The notes: generated by a model not told the origin, from the letters alone. A stretch of 64,000 nucleotides of DNA from Manis javanica (GCF_040802235.1 NC_133167.1:45258001-45322000); one strand, 5' to 3'. Shown: positions 24,475 to 37,200, counted from the stretch's first letter. A program made the numbers and translations.

Positions 24475-25330
24475 ATGAAAAGGCAAAAAAATTTGATTCA
24501 GACAAGACTAACCCAGACAGCTTCGACATCTTCTACATCTTCCCCTGAGAAGGAACCTGGGGAGATAGATTTAACCAGTCTTGCTGAAAAAGAATTCAAA
24601 ACAAAAGTCATAACCATCCTGATGGACTTGCAGAGAAATATGCAAGAACTAAGGAGGGAGCATACAGAAATAAAAAAATCTCTGGAAGGACTTCAAAGCA
24701 GAATGGATGACATGCAAGAGACCATTAATGGACTAGAAAACAGAGAACAGGAATGCAGAGAAGCTGATGCGGAGAGATAAAAGGATCTCCAGGAATGAAA
24801 GAATTTTAAGAGAACTGTGTGACCAATCCAAAAGGAACAATATCCGCATTATAGGGATATCAAAAGAAGAAGAGAGAGAAAAAGGGATAGAAAGTGTCTT
24901 TGAAAAAATAATTGCTGAAAACTTCCCCAAACTAGGGAAGGAAATAGCCTCTCAGACCCCAGAGGTACACAGCACTCCCATGACAAGGGATCCAGGGAGG
25001 GCAACACCAAGACACATAATAATTAAAATGGCAAAGATCAAAGATAAGGGGAGAGTATTAAAGGCACCCAGAGAGAAAAAAAAGGTCACCTACAAAGGAA
25101 AACCCATCAGGCTATCATCAGACTTCTCAACAGAAACTCTACAGGCCAGGAGAGAATGGCATGATATACTTAATGCAATGAAACAGAAGGGCCTCGAACC
25201 AAGAATACTGTATCCAGCATGACTATCATTTAAATATGAAGGAGGAATTAAACAATTCCCAGACAAGCAAAATTTGAGGGAATTTCCCTCCCACAAACCA
25301 CCTCTACAGGGCATCTTACAGGAACTGCTC
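24475..25330 (+). pseudogene. L1 ORF1, frameshifted (outer L1)
   Basis: It opens with ATG ('MKRQKNLIQTRLTQTASTSS'). It has a coiled-coil part, then a 2-nt deletion near 24765 that shifts the frame into 'RDKRISRNERILRELC', the RRM block 'NIRIIGISKEEEREKGIES' and the C-terminal domain. A TGA at 25220-25222 replaces the CGA codon present in the intact copy. It lacks the tandem 11-residue repeat seen in the coiled coil of the younger copies. Confidence 0.9.
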
Positions 25331-25528
25331 TGGATGGGAGCACTCCTAAAAAGAGCACAGAACAAAACACCCAACATATGAAAAAGGGAGGTGGAGGAAT
25401 AAGAAGGGAGAGAAATAAAGAATCATCAGACTGTGTTTATAATAGCTCAATAAGTGAGTTAAGTTAGATAGTAAGATAGTAAAGAAGCTAACCTTGAACC
25501 TTTGGTAACCACAAACTTAAAGCCTGCA

Positions 25529-25663
25529 ATGGCAATAAGTACATACCTTTCAATAATCACCCAAAATGTAAATGGACTGAATGTACCAATCAAAAGACAC
25601 AGAGTAATAGAATGAATAAAAAACCAAAACCCATCCATATGCTGCTTACAAGAGACTCACCTC
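25529..25663 (+). pseudogene. L1 ORF2 5' start, interrupted (outer L1)
   Basis: It starts at ATG ('[18 protein letters not shown]') and runs to 'QETHL', where the middle L1 is inserted. An in-frame stop replaces Trp before 'IKNQ'. It continues at 43038. Confidence 0.88.
25654..25663 (+). repeat. Target-site duplication of the middle L1 (left)
   Basis: 'gactcacctc' here equals 43038-43047. The duplication may extend a few bases further left with mismatches. Confidence 0.85.
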
Positions 25664-27203
25664 GGGGGCAGAGCCAAGATGGCGGCGTGAGTAGAGCAGG
25701 GGAAATCTCCTCCCAAAAACACATAGAGCTATGAAAATATAACAAAGAAAAATCTTCCTAAAATAGAGACCACAGGACACAGGACAACATCCAGACCACA
25801 TCCACACCTGCAAGAACCCAGCACCTTGCGAAGGGGGTAAGATACAAGCCCTGGCCCGGCGGGACCCGAGCGCCCCTCCCCCCGGCTCCCGGCAGGTGGA
25901 AAGAATCCAGAGTGGATTTTTTTTTTTTTTTTTTGGCGAGTGCTTTTTGGAAGCCTTAAAGGGACAGGAACCCCGTTGCTAGGGAGGCAGGGTGGCGGGA
26001 CCGGTGAGCGGGTGCCTGGGACCGGCACTTGAGGACGGAGGAAATTGCACGTTTTTCCCCTTTTTTTTTCTCTTTTTGGCGAGTGCTTTTTGGAAGCCTT
26101 AAAGGGACAGGGACCCCAGTGCTAGGGAGGCAGGGCAGCGGGACTGGTGAGCAGGTGAATGGGACCGGTGCCTGAAGACAAAGGATATCGCGCATTTTTA
26201 CCTGCAGGACTGGTGGGCGGGTGCCTGAGACCGGCACTTGAGGATGGAGGAAATCGCACGTTTTTCCCCTTTTTTTTTCTCTTTTTGGCGAGTGCTCTTT
26301 GGAAGCCTTAAAGGGACAGGGACCCCGGTTCTAGGGAGGCAGGGCGGTGGGACTGGTGAGAGGGTGCCTGGGACCAGCGCCTGAGGACAAAGAATATCCC
26401 ACGTTATTCCCTGCGGGACCGGTGGGCGGTTGCCTGAGACCGGCACATGAGAACGGAGGAAATCGTGCGTTTTTCCTCTTTTTTTTTCTCTTTTTGGAGA
26501 GTGCCTTTTGGAAGCCTTAAAGGGACAGGGACCCTGGTGCTAGGGAGGCAGAGCGGCGGGACTGGTGAGGGGGTGCTTGGGACCGGCGCCTGAGGACAAA
26601 GAATATCGCGCATTTTTCCCTACGTGACCAGTGGGTGGGTGCTTTTTGGAAGCCTTGAAGGGACAGGGACCCTGGTGCTAGGGAGGCAGGGCAGCAGGAC
26701 CAGTGAGCGGGTGCCTGGGACTGGCACCTGAGGAAAAAAAAAAAAATCACGCGTTTTTCCTTTTTTTTTTTTTTTTTCTATTCCCTCTCTCATTGTTGCT
26801 GTAGTTGTTTTGGTTTGGAGAGTGCTTTTTGGAAGTCTTAAAGGGGCAGGACAGGTCACTTAGACCAGAGGCAGGGAATCTGGGTATCTCTGGGCACTCT
26901 AACCCCCTGGGCAGCAGGGAGCGCAGAGGCCCCTTACAGAGATAAATAGCCTCCCAGCCGCTCCCCCTCCAACGGTCCTCCACCATTTTGGAGGAGCAGC
27001 CCCAGCCAGTCCATGCCCACAGCAACAGCGGAGATAAACCACATAGCAACCGGGCAGGAAGTAGAAGCCCTGTCTGCACACAGCTGCCCAGCACGAGCCA
27101 CTAGAGGTCGCTATTCTCCCAGGTGAGGAAGGCCACAAACCAACAAGAAGGGAAGCTCCTCCAGCGGTCAATTGTACCAGCTCTGCACACTATCTCTATC
27201 ACC
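25664..27203 (+). promoter_or_regulatory. L1 5'UTR with tandem monomers (middle L1)
   Basis: Unit starts lie at about 25935, 26078, 26287, 26496, 26634 and 26817, so two units are ~209 bp and others are ~140 bp. The difference equals one internal ~66-bp sub-repeat. A YY1-like 'caagatggcggc' is at 25675-25686, the position where human L1 also has a YY1 site. A T-run at about 25918-25934 precedes the monomers. Confidence 0.75.
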
Positions 27204-28094
27204 ATGAAAAGACAAAACTACAGGCAGACAAAGATCACAGAGACAACACCTGAGAAGGAGACAGACCTAACCAGTCTTCCTGAAAAAGAATTCAAAATAA
27301 AAATCATGAACATGCTGACAGAGATGCAGAGAAAATTGCAAGAGCAATGGGATGAGATGCAGAGAAAAATGCAAGAGCAGTGGGATGAAGTCCGGAGGGA
27401 GATCACAGATGTCAGGAAGGAGATCACAGAAGTGAAACAATCCCTGGAAGGATTTATAAGCAGAATGGATAAGATGCAAGATGCCATTGAAGGAATAGAA
27501 GACAGAGAACAGGAACGTAAAGAAGCTGACATAGAGAGAGATAAAAGGATCTCCAGGAATGAAACAACACTAAGAGAACTATGTGACCAAGCCAAAAGGA
27601 ATAATATTCGTATTATAGGGATACCAGAAGAAGAAGAAAGAGGAAAAGGGATAGAAAGTCTCTTTGAAGAAATAATTGCTGAAAACTTCCCCAAACTGGG
27701 GGAGGAAATAATCGAACAGACCATGGAATTACACAGAAGCCCCAACAGAAAGGATCCAAGGAGGACAACACCAAGACACATAGTAATTAAAATGGCAAGG
27801 ATCAAGGACAAGGAAAGAGTTTTAAAGGCAGCTAGAGAGAAAAAGGTCACCTATAAAGGCAAACCCATCAGGCTAACATCAGACTTCTCAACAGAAACCC
27901 TACAGGCCAGAAGAGAATGGCATGGTATACTTAATGCAATGAAACAGAAGGGCCTTGAACCAAGGATACTGTATCCAGCATGACTATCATTTAAATATGA
28001 TGGCGGGATTAAACAATTCCCAGACAAGCAAAAGCTGAGGGAATTTGCTTCCCACAAACCACATCTACAGGGCATCCTACAGAGACTGCTCTAA
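27204..28094 (+). pseudogene. L1 ORF1 with one premature stop (middle L1)
   Basis: The 891-bp frame is the same length as the intact ORF1 and has one lesion: CGA to TGA at 27981-27983, after 'RILYPA'. This removes the last 37 residues of the C-terminal domain. The coiled coil with two 11-residue EMQ(R)KMQEQWD-type units, the RRM block 'NIRIIGIPEEEERGKGIES' and 'REKKVTYKGKPIRL' are all present. Confidence 0.93.
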
Positions 28095-28289
28095 ATGGGA
28101 GAACCCCTAAAAAGAGCACAGAACAAAACACACAACCTATGAAGAATGGAGGAGGAGGAATAAGAAGGGAGAGAAGAAAAGAATCTCCAGACAGTGTATA
28201 TAACAGCTCAATAAGCGAGCTAAGTTAGGCAGTAAGATACTAAAGAAGCTAACCTTGAACCTTTGGTAACCACAAATCTAAAGCCTGCA

Positions 28290-31200
28290 ATGGCAATAAG
28301 TACATATCTCTCAATAGTCACCCTAAATGTAAATGGACTTAATGCACCAATCAAAAGACACAGAGTAATAGAATGGATAAAAAAGCAAGACCCATCTATA
28401 TGCTGCTTACAATAAAACTCACCTTAAACCCAAAGATAAGCATAGACTAAAAGTCAAGGGATGGAAAAACATATTTCAGGCAAACAACAGTGAGAAGAAA
28501 GCAGGGGTTGCAGTACTAATATCAGACAAAATAGACTTCAAAACAAAGAAAGTAACAAGAGATAAAGAAGGACACTACATAATGATAAAGGGCTCAGTCC
28601 AACAAGAGGATATAACCATTCTAAATATATATGCACCCAACAGAAGAGCACCAGCATATGTGAAGCAAATACTAACAGAACTAAAGAGGGAAATAGACTG
28701 CAATGCATTCATTTTAGGAGACTTCAACACAACACTCACCCCGAAGGATAGATCCACCAGGCAGAAAATAAGTACGGACACAGAGTCACTGAACAACACC
28801 CTAGAACAGATGGACCTAATAGACATCTATAGAACTCTACATCCAAAAGCAACAGGATGTACATTCTTCTCAAGTGCACATGGAACATTCTCCAGAATAG
28901 ATCACATACTAGCTCACAAAAAGAGCCTCAGTAAACTCCAAAATATTGAAATTCTACCAACCAATTTTTCAGACCACAAAGGTATAAAAGTAGAAATAAA
29001 TTCTACAAAGAAAACAAAAAGGCTCACAAACACATGGAGGCTTAACAACATGCTACTAAATAATCAATGGATCAATGAACAAATCAAAATAGAGATCAAG
29101 GAATATATAGAAACAAATGACGACAACAACACAAAGCCCCAACTTCTGTGGGACGCAGCGAAAGCAGTCTTAAGAGGAAAGTATATAGCAATCCAGGCAC
29201 ACTTGAAGAAGGAAGAACAATCCCAAATGAATAGTCTAACATCACAATTATCGAAACTGGAAAAAGAAGAACAAATGAGGCCTAAAATCAGCAGAAGGAG
29301 GGACATAATAAAGATCAGAGAAGAAATAAACAAAATTGAGAAGAATAAAACGATAGCAAAAATCAATGAAACCAAGAGCTGGTTCTTTGAGAAAATAAAC
29401 AAAATAGATAAGCTTCTAGCCCAACTTATTAAGAGAAAAAGAGAATCAACACAAATCAACACAATCAGAATTGAGAATGTAAAAATCACGACAGACTCCA
29501 CAGAAATACAAAGAATTATTAAAGACTACTATGAAAACCAATATGCCAACAAGCTGGGAAACCTAGAAGAAACGGACAACTTCCTAGAAAAATACAACCT
29601 CCCAAGACTGACCAAGGAAGAAACACAAAAGTTAAACAAACCAATTACGAGCAAAGAAATTGAAATGGTAATCAAAAACCTACCCAAGAACAAAACCCCG
29701 GGGCCAGACAGATTTACCTCGGAATTTTATCAGACACACAGAGAAGACATAATACCCATTCTCCTTAAAGTGTTCCAAAAAATAGAGAAGAGGGAATACT
29801 CCCAAACTCATTCTATGAACCCAACATCACCCTAATACCAAAACCAGGCCAAGACCCCACCAAAAAAGAAAATTACAGACCAATATCCCTGATGAATGTA
29901 GATGCAAAAATACTCAATAAAATATTAGGAAACAGAATTCAACAGTATATCAAAAGGATCATACACCATGACCAAGTGGGGTTCATCCCAGGGATGCAAG
30001 GATGGTACAACATTCGAAAATCCATCAACATCATCCACCACATCAACAAAAAGAAAGACAAAAACCACATGATCATCTCCATAGATGCTGAAAAAGCATT
30101 TGACAAAATTCAACATCCATTCATGATAAAAACTCTCAGCAAAATGGGAATAGAGGGCACGTACCTCAACACAATAATGGCCATTTATGATAAACCCTCA
30201 GCCAGCATTATACTGAACAGCAAGAAGCTGAAAGCATTTCCTCTGAGATCGGGAACCAGACAGGGATGCCCACTCTCCCCACTGTTATTTAACATAGTAC
30301 TGGAGGTCCTAGCCACGGCAATCAGACAAAACAAAGAAATACAAGGAATCCAGATTGGTAAAGAAGAAGTTAAACTGTCACTATTTGCAGATGATATGAT
30401 ACTGTACATAAAAAACCCTAAAGACTCCACTCCAAAACTACTAGAACTGATATTGGAATACAGCAAAGTTGCAGGATAGAAAATTAACACACAGAAATCT
30501 GTAGCTGAAAGAAAATCAGGAAAACAATTCCATTCACCATTGCATCAAAAAGAATAAAATACCTAGGAATAAACCTAACCAAAGAAGTGAAAGACTTATA
30601 CTCTGAAAACTACAAGTCACTCTTAAGAGAAATTAAAGGGGACACTAATAAATGGAAACTCATCCCATGCTCATGGCTAGGAAGAATTAATATCATCAAA
30701 ATGGCCATCCTGCCCAAAGCAATATACAGATTTGATGCAATCCCTATCAAACTGCCAGCAACATTCTTCAATGAACTGGAACAAATAATTCAAAAATTCA
30801 TGTGGAAACACCAAAGACCCCGAATAGCCAAAGCAATCCTGAAAAAGAAGAATAAAGTAGGGGGGATCTCACTCCCCAACTTCAAGCTCTACTACAAAGC
30901 CATAGTAATCAAGACAATTTGGTACTGGCACAAGAACAGAGCCACAGACCAGTGGAACAGATTAGAGACTCCAGACATTAACCCAAACATATATGGTCAA
31001 TTAATATTTGGTAAAGGAGCCATGGACATACAATGGCAAAATGACAGTCTCTTCAACAGATGGTGCTGGCAAAACTGGACAGCTACATGTAGGAGAATGA
31101 AACTGGACCATTGTCAACCCCATATACAAAGGTAAACTCAAAATGGATCAAAGACCTAAATGTAAGTCATGAAACCATTAAACTCTTGGAAAAAAACATA

Positions 31201-31480
31201 GGCAAAAACCTCTTAGACATAAACATGAGTGACCTCTTCTTGAACATATCTCCCCGGGCAAGGAAAACAACAGCAAAAATGAGCAAGTGGGACTACATTA
31301 AGCAGAAAAGCTTCTGTACAGCGAAAGACACCATCAATAGAACAAAAAGGAACCCTACAGTATGGGAGAATATATTTGAAAATGACACATCCGATAAAGG
31401 CTTGACGTCCAGAATATATAAAGAGCTCACACGCCTCAACAAACAAAAAACAAATAACCCAATTAAAAAATGGACAGAGG
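28290..31480 (+). pseudogene. L1 ORF2, first part, broken (middle L1)
   Basis: It starts at ATG in '[18 protein letters not shown]'. Lesions relative to the inner copy: a frameshift and stop near 28410 in the QETHL block, a 1-nt deletion near 29790, a TAG for Tyr at about 30478, a ~28-bp deletion near 30505, and a 1-nt deletion near 31118. Endonuclease motifs ('GDFNT', 'SRIDHIL', 'SDHKG') and 'SLFADDM' remain readable. The inner L1 is inserted at 31480. Confidence 0.93.
31465..31480 (+). repeat. Target-site duplication of the inner L1 (left)
   Basis: 'aaaaaatggacagagg' equals 40219-40234. The preceding 'ccaatt' gives a TTTT/AA cleavage site on the bottom strand, the preferred L1 endonuclease target. 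Confidence 0.93.
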
Positions 31481-31732
31481 GGGGGGCGGAGCCAAGATGG
31501 CGGCGTGAGTAGAGCAGTGGAAATCTCCTCCCAAAAACACATAGACCTATGAAAATATAACAAAGAAAAATCTTCCTAAAATAGAGACCACAGGACACAG
31601 GACAACATCCAGACCATATCCACACCTGCAAGAACCCAGCGCCTTGTGAAGGGGGTAAGATACAAGCCCCAGCCCGGCGGGACCCGAGCGCCCCTCCCCC
31701 CGGCTCCCGGCGGGTGGAGAGAAACCGGAGCG

Positions 31733-31771
<39 letters not shown>

Positions 31772-33125
31772 GCGAGCGCTTTTTGGAAGCCTTAGAGGGA
31801 CGGGCCCCCGTTGCTGGGGAGGCAGGGTGGTGGGACCGGTGAGGAGGTGCCTGGGAACGGCGCCGGAGGACAAAGAATATCCCGCGTTTCTCCCTGCGAG
31901 ACCTGGGGGCGGGTGCCTGAGACCGGTGCCTGAGGACGGAGGAGGTCGCGCGTTTTTCCCCTTTTTTTTTCTCTTTTTGGCGAGCGCTTTTTGGAAGCCT
32001 TGAAGGGACGGGGACCCCAGTGCTAGGGAGGCACGGTGGCGGGACTGGTGAGCGGGTGGCTGGGACCGGCGCCTGAGGACAAAAAATATCCCCCGTTTTT
32101 CCCTGCGGGACCGGTGGGCGGGTGCCTGAGACCGGCACTTGAGGACAGAGGAAATCTCGCGTTTTTCCCCTTTTTTTTTTCTCTTTTCTGCGAGTGCTTT
32201 TTGGAAGCCTAAAAGGGACAGGGACCTCGGTGCTAGGGAGGCAGGGCGGCGGGACTGGTGAGCGGGTGCCTGGGACCGGCACCTGAGGACAAAGAATATC
32301 CCGCATTTTTCCCTGTGGGACCGGTGGGTGGGTGCCTGAGACCAGCACCTGAGGACGGAAGAAATCGCGCGTTTTTCCCCTTTTTTTTCTCTCTTTTTGC
32401 CGAGTGCTTTTTGGAAGCCTTGAAGGGACAGGGACCCCGGTGCTAGGGAGGCAGGGCGGCGGGACTGGTGAGCGGGTGCGTGGGACCAGTGCCTGAGGAC
32501 AAAGAATATTGAGCGTTCCTTCCCTGCGGGACCGGTGGGTGGGTGCTTTTTGGAAGCCTTGAAAGGACAGGGACCCTGGTGCTAGGGAGACAGGGCAGCA
32601 GGACCAGTGAGCGGGTGCCTGGGACCGGCACCTGAGGACAAAAAAAAAAAAAAAAAAATCGCTTGTTTTTTCCTTTTTTTTCCTTTTTTTTTTTCTTTGT
32701 TTCTGTTCCCTCTCTCATTGTTGCTGCTGTTGTTTTGGTTTGGAGAGTGCTTTTTGGAAATCTTAAAGGGGCAGGACAGGTCACTTAGACCAGAAGCAGG
32801 GAATCTGGGGATCTCTGGGCACTCTAACCCCCTGGGCAGCAGGGAGCACAGAGGCCCCTTACGGAGATAAATAGTCTCCTGGCTGCTCCCCCTCCAACGG
32901 GGCTCCACCATTTTGGAGGAACAGCCCCAGCCAGGCCAAGCCCACAGCAACAGCGGAGATAAACCCGAAAGCAACTGGGCAGGAAGCAGAAGCCCTGTCT
33001 GCGCACAGCTGCCCAGCACAAGCCACTAGAGGTCGCTATTCTCCCAGGAAAAGGCTACAAACCAACAAGAAGGGAAGCTCTTCCAGCGGTCACTTGTACC
33101 AGCTCTGCAAACTATCTCTATCACC
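31481..33125 (+). promoter_or_regulatory. L1 5'UTR with tandem monomers (inner L1)
   Basis: Monomers start at 31771, 31979, 32189 and 32399 (208-210 bp each), the last shortened to ~142 bp, followed by units at 32541 and 32741. Each full monomer holds one spacer block ('gcgagtgctttttggaagcc...') and two related ~66-bp sub-repeats built on 'accggtgggcgggtgcctg' and ending in 'cgcgcgtttttcccc'. Poly(T) runs 31737-31770. The non-monomeric rest (32760-33125) leads to the ORF1 ATG. Confidence 0.8.
31492..31504 (+). promoter_or_regulatory. YY1-like site at the L1 5' end
   Basis: 'ccaagatggcggc' lies ~12 nt inside the element. Human L1 has a YY1 site at the equivalent place that sets the transcription start. 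The match is by motif only. Confidence 0.5.
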
Positions 33126-34016
33126 ATGAAAAGGCAAAACTACAGGCAGACAAAGATCACAGAGACAACACCTGAGAAGGAGACAGACCTAACTAGTCTT
33201 CCTGAAAAAGAATTCAAAATAAAAATCATGAACATGCTGACAGAGATGCAGAAAAAAATGCAAGAGCAATGGGATGAGATGCAGAGAAAAATGCAAGAGC
33301 AGTGGGATGAAGTCCGGAAGGAGATCACAGATGTCAGGAAAGAGATCACAGAAGTGAAACAATCCCTGGAAGGATTTATAAGCAGAATGGATAAGATGCA
33401 AGAGGCCATTGAAGGAATAGAAGCCAGAGAACAGGAACGTATAGAAGCTGACATAGAGAGAGATAAAAGGATCTCCAGGAATGAAACAACACTAAGAGAA
33501 ATATGTGACCAATACAAAAGGAAAAACATTCGTATTATAGGGATACCAGAAGAGGAAGAAAGAGGAAAAGGGATAGAAAGTGTCTTTGAAGAAATAATTG
33601 CTGAAAACTTCCCCAAACTGGGGGAGGAAATAATCGAACAGACCATGGAATTATACAGAACCCCCAACAGAAAGGATCCAAGGAGGACAACACCAAGACA
33701 CATAATAATTAAAATGGCAAGGATCAAGGACAAGGAAAGAGTTTTAAAGGCAGCTAGAGAGAAAAAGGTCACCTATAAAGGAAAACCAATCAGGCTAACA
33801 TCAGACTTCTCAACAGAAACCCTACAGGCCAGAAGAGAATGGCATGATATACTTAATGCAATGAAACAGAAGGGCCTTGAACCAAGGATACTGTATCCAG
33901 CACGACTATCATTTAAATATGATGGTGGGATCAAACAATTCCCAGACAAGCAAAAGCTGAGGGAATTTGCTTCCCACAAACCACCTCTACAGGGCATCCT
34001 ACAGGGACTGCTCTAG
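33126..34016 (+). CDS. L1 ORF1 protein (RNA-binding chaperone), intact
   Basis: A 296-residue protein starting at ATG 33126. ORF1p trimerises through an N-terminal coiled coil, coats L1 RNA and acts as a nucleic-acid chaperone. Coiled coil spans roughly residues 30-110 and contains two adjacent 11-residue repeats (EMQKKMQEQWD and [11 protein letters not shown]) followed by two 7-residue repeats (VRKEITD, VRKEITE). The RRM follows ('NIRIIGIPEEEERGKGIES'), then the C-terminal domain ('TTPRHIIIKMARIKDKERVL', 'REKKVTYKGKPIRLTSDFS', 'RILYPARLSFKYDGG'). It ends 'GILQGLL' at TAG 34014-34016. ORF2 follows after 195 bp, the usual bicistronic L1 layout. Confidence 0.97.
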   Translation: MKRQNYRQTKITETTPEKETDLTSLPEKEFKIKIMNMLTEMQKKMQEQWDEMQRKMQEQWDEVRKEITDVRKEITEVKQSLEGFISRMDKMQEAIEGIEAREQERIEADIERDKRISRNETTLREICDQYKRKNIRIIGIPEEEERGKGIESVFEEIIAENFPKLGEEIIEQTMELYRTPNRKDPRRTTPRHIIIKMARIKDKERVLKAAREKKVTYKGKPIRLTSDFSTETLQARREWHDILNAMKQKGLEPRILYPARLSFKYDGGIKQFPDKQKLREFASHKPPLQGILQGLL

Positions 34017-34211
34017 ATGGGAGCACCCCTAAAAAGAGTACAGAACAAAACACACAACATATGAAGAATGGAGGAGGAGGAATAAGAAGGGAGAGAAGAA
34101 AAGACTCTCCAGACAGTGTATATAACAGCTCAATAAGCGAGCTAAGTTAGGCAGTAAGATACTAAAGAAGCTAACCTTGAACCTTTGGTAACCACGAATC
34201 TAAAGCCTGCA

Positions 34212-37200
34212 ATGGCAATAAGTACATATCTCTCAATAGTCACCCTAAATGTAAATGGACTTAATGCACCAATCAAAAGACATAGAGTAATAGAATGGAT
34301 AAAAAAGCAAGACCCATCTATATGCTGCTTACAAGAAACTCACCTTAAACCCAAAGATAAGCATAGACAAAAAGTCAAGGGATGGAAAAACATATTTCAG
34401 GCAAACAACAGTGAGAAGAAAGCAGGGGTTGCAGTACTAATATCAGACAAAATAGACTTCAAAACAAAGAAAGTAACAAGAGATAAAGAAGGCCACTACA
34501 TAATGATAAAGGGCTTAGTCCAACAAGAGGATATAACCATTCTAAATATATATGCACCCAATACAGGAGCACCAGCATATGTGAAGCAAATACTAACAGA
34601 ACTAAAGAGGGAAATAGACTGCAATGCATTCATTGTAGGAGACTTCAACACACCACTCACCCCAAAGGATAGATCCACCGGGCAGAAAATAAGTAAAGAC
34701 ACACAGGCACTGAACAACACACTAGAACAGATGGACCTAATAGACATCTATAGAACTTTACATCCAAAAGCAACAGGATATACATTCTTCTCAAGTGCAC
34801 ATGGAACATTCTCCAGAATAGACCACATACTAGCTCACAAAAAGAGCCTCAGTAAATTCCACAATATTGAAATTCTACCAACCAATTTTTCAGACCACAA
34901 AGGTATGAAAGTAGAAATAAATTCTACAAAGAAAACAAAAAGGCTCACAAACACATGGAGGCTTAACAACATGCTACTAAATAATCAATGGATCAATGAA
35001 CAAATCAAAATAGAGATCAAGGAATATATAGAAACAAATGACAACAACAACACTAAGCCCCAACTTCTGTGGGATGCAGCGAAAGCAGTCTTAAGAGGAA
35101 AGTATATAGCAATCCAGGCACACTTGAAGAAGGAAGAACAATCCCAAATGAATAGTCTAACATCACAACTATTAAAACTGGAAAAAGAAGAACAAATGAG
35201 GCCTAAAGTCAGCAGAAGGAGGGACATAATAAAGATCAGAGAAGAAATAAACAAAATTGAGAAGAATAAAACAATAGCAAAAATCAACGAAACCAAGAGC
35301 TGGTTCTTTGAGAAAATAAACAAAATAGATAAGCCTCTAGCCCAACTTATTAAGAGAAAAAGAGAGTCAACACAAATCAACATAATCAGAAATGAGAATG
35401 GAAAAATCATGACAGACTCCACAGAAATACAAAGAATTATTAAAGACTACTATGAAAACCTATATGCCAACAAGCTGGAAAACCTAGAAGAAATGGACAA
35501 CTTCCTAGAAAAATACAACCTCCCAAGACTGACCAAGGAAGAAACACAAAAGTTAAACAAACCAATTACAAGCAAAGAAATTGAAACAGTAATCAAAAAA
35601 CTACCCAAGAACAAAACCCCGGGGCCGGACGGATTTACCTCGGAATTTTATCAGACACACAGAGAAGACATAATACCCATTCTCCTTAAAGTGTTCCACA
35701 AAATAGAAGAAGAGGGAATACTCCCACACTCATTCTATGAAGCCAACATCACCCTAATACCAAAACCAGGAAAAGACCCCACCAAAAAAGAAAATTACAG
35801 ACCAATATCCCTGATGAATGTAGATGCAAAAATACTCAATAAAATATTAGCAAACAGAATTCAACAGTATATCAAAAGGATCATACACCATGACCAAGTG
35901 GGGTTCATCCCAGGGATGCAAGGATGGTACAACATTCGAAAATCCATCAACATCATCCACCACATCAACAAAAAGAAAGACAAAAACCACATGATCATCT
36001 CCATAGATGCTGAAAAAGCATTTGACAAAATTCAACATCCATTCATGATAAAAACTCTCAGCAAAATGGGAATAGAGGGCAAGTACCTCAACATAATAAA
36101 GGCCATATATGATAAACCCACAGCCAGCATTATACTGAACAGCGAGAAGCTGAAAGCATTTCCACTGAGATCGGGAACCAGACAGGGATGCCCACTCTCC
36201 CCACTGTTATTTAACATAGTACTGGAGGTCCTAGCCACGGCAATCAGACAAAACAAAGAAATACAAGGAATCCAGATTGGTAAAGAAGAAGTTAAACTGT
36301 CACTATTTGCAGATGATATGATACTGTACATAAAAAACCCTAAAGACTCCACTCCAAAACTACTAGAACTGATATCGGAATACAGCAAAGTTGCAGGATA
36401 CAAAATCAACACACAGAAATCTGTAGCTTTCCTATACACTAACAACGAATCAATAGAAAGAGAAATCAGGAAAACAATTCCATTCACCATTGCATCAAAA
36501 AGAATAAAATACCTAGGAATAAACCTAACCAAGGAAGTGAAAGACTTATACTCTGAAAACTACAAGTCACTCTTAAGAGAAATTAAAGGGGACACTAATA
36601 AATGGAAACTCATCCCATGCTCATGGCTAGGAAGAATTAATATCGTCAAAATGGCCATCCTGCCGAAAGCAATATACAAATTTGATGCAATCCCTCTCAA
36701 ATTACCAGCAACATTCTTCAATGAATTGGAACAAATAATTCAAAAATTCATATGGAAACACCAAAGACCCCGAATAGCCAAAGCAATCCTGAAAAAGAAG
36801 AATAAAGTAGGGGGGATCTCACTCCCCAACTTCAAGCTCTACTACAAAGCCATAGTAATCAAGACAATTTGGTACTGGCACAAGAACAGAGCCACAGACC
36901 AGTGGAACAGATTACAGACCCCAGAAATTAACCCAAACATATATGGTCAATTAATATTTGATAAAGGAGCCATGGACATACAATGGCAAAATGACAGTCT
37001 CTTCAACAGATGGTGCTGGCAAAACTGGACAGCTACATGTAGGAGAATGAAACTGGACCATTGTCTAACCCCATATACAAAGGTAAACTCAAAATGGATC
37101 AAAGACCTGAATGTAAGTCACGAAACCATTAAACTCTTGGAAAAAAACATAGGCAAAAACCTCTTAGATATAAACATGAGTGATCTCTTCTTGAACATAT

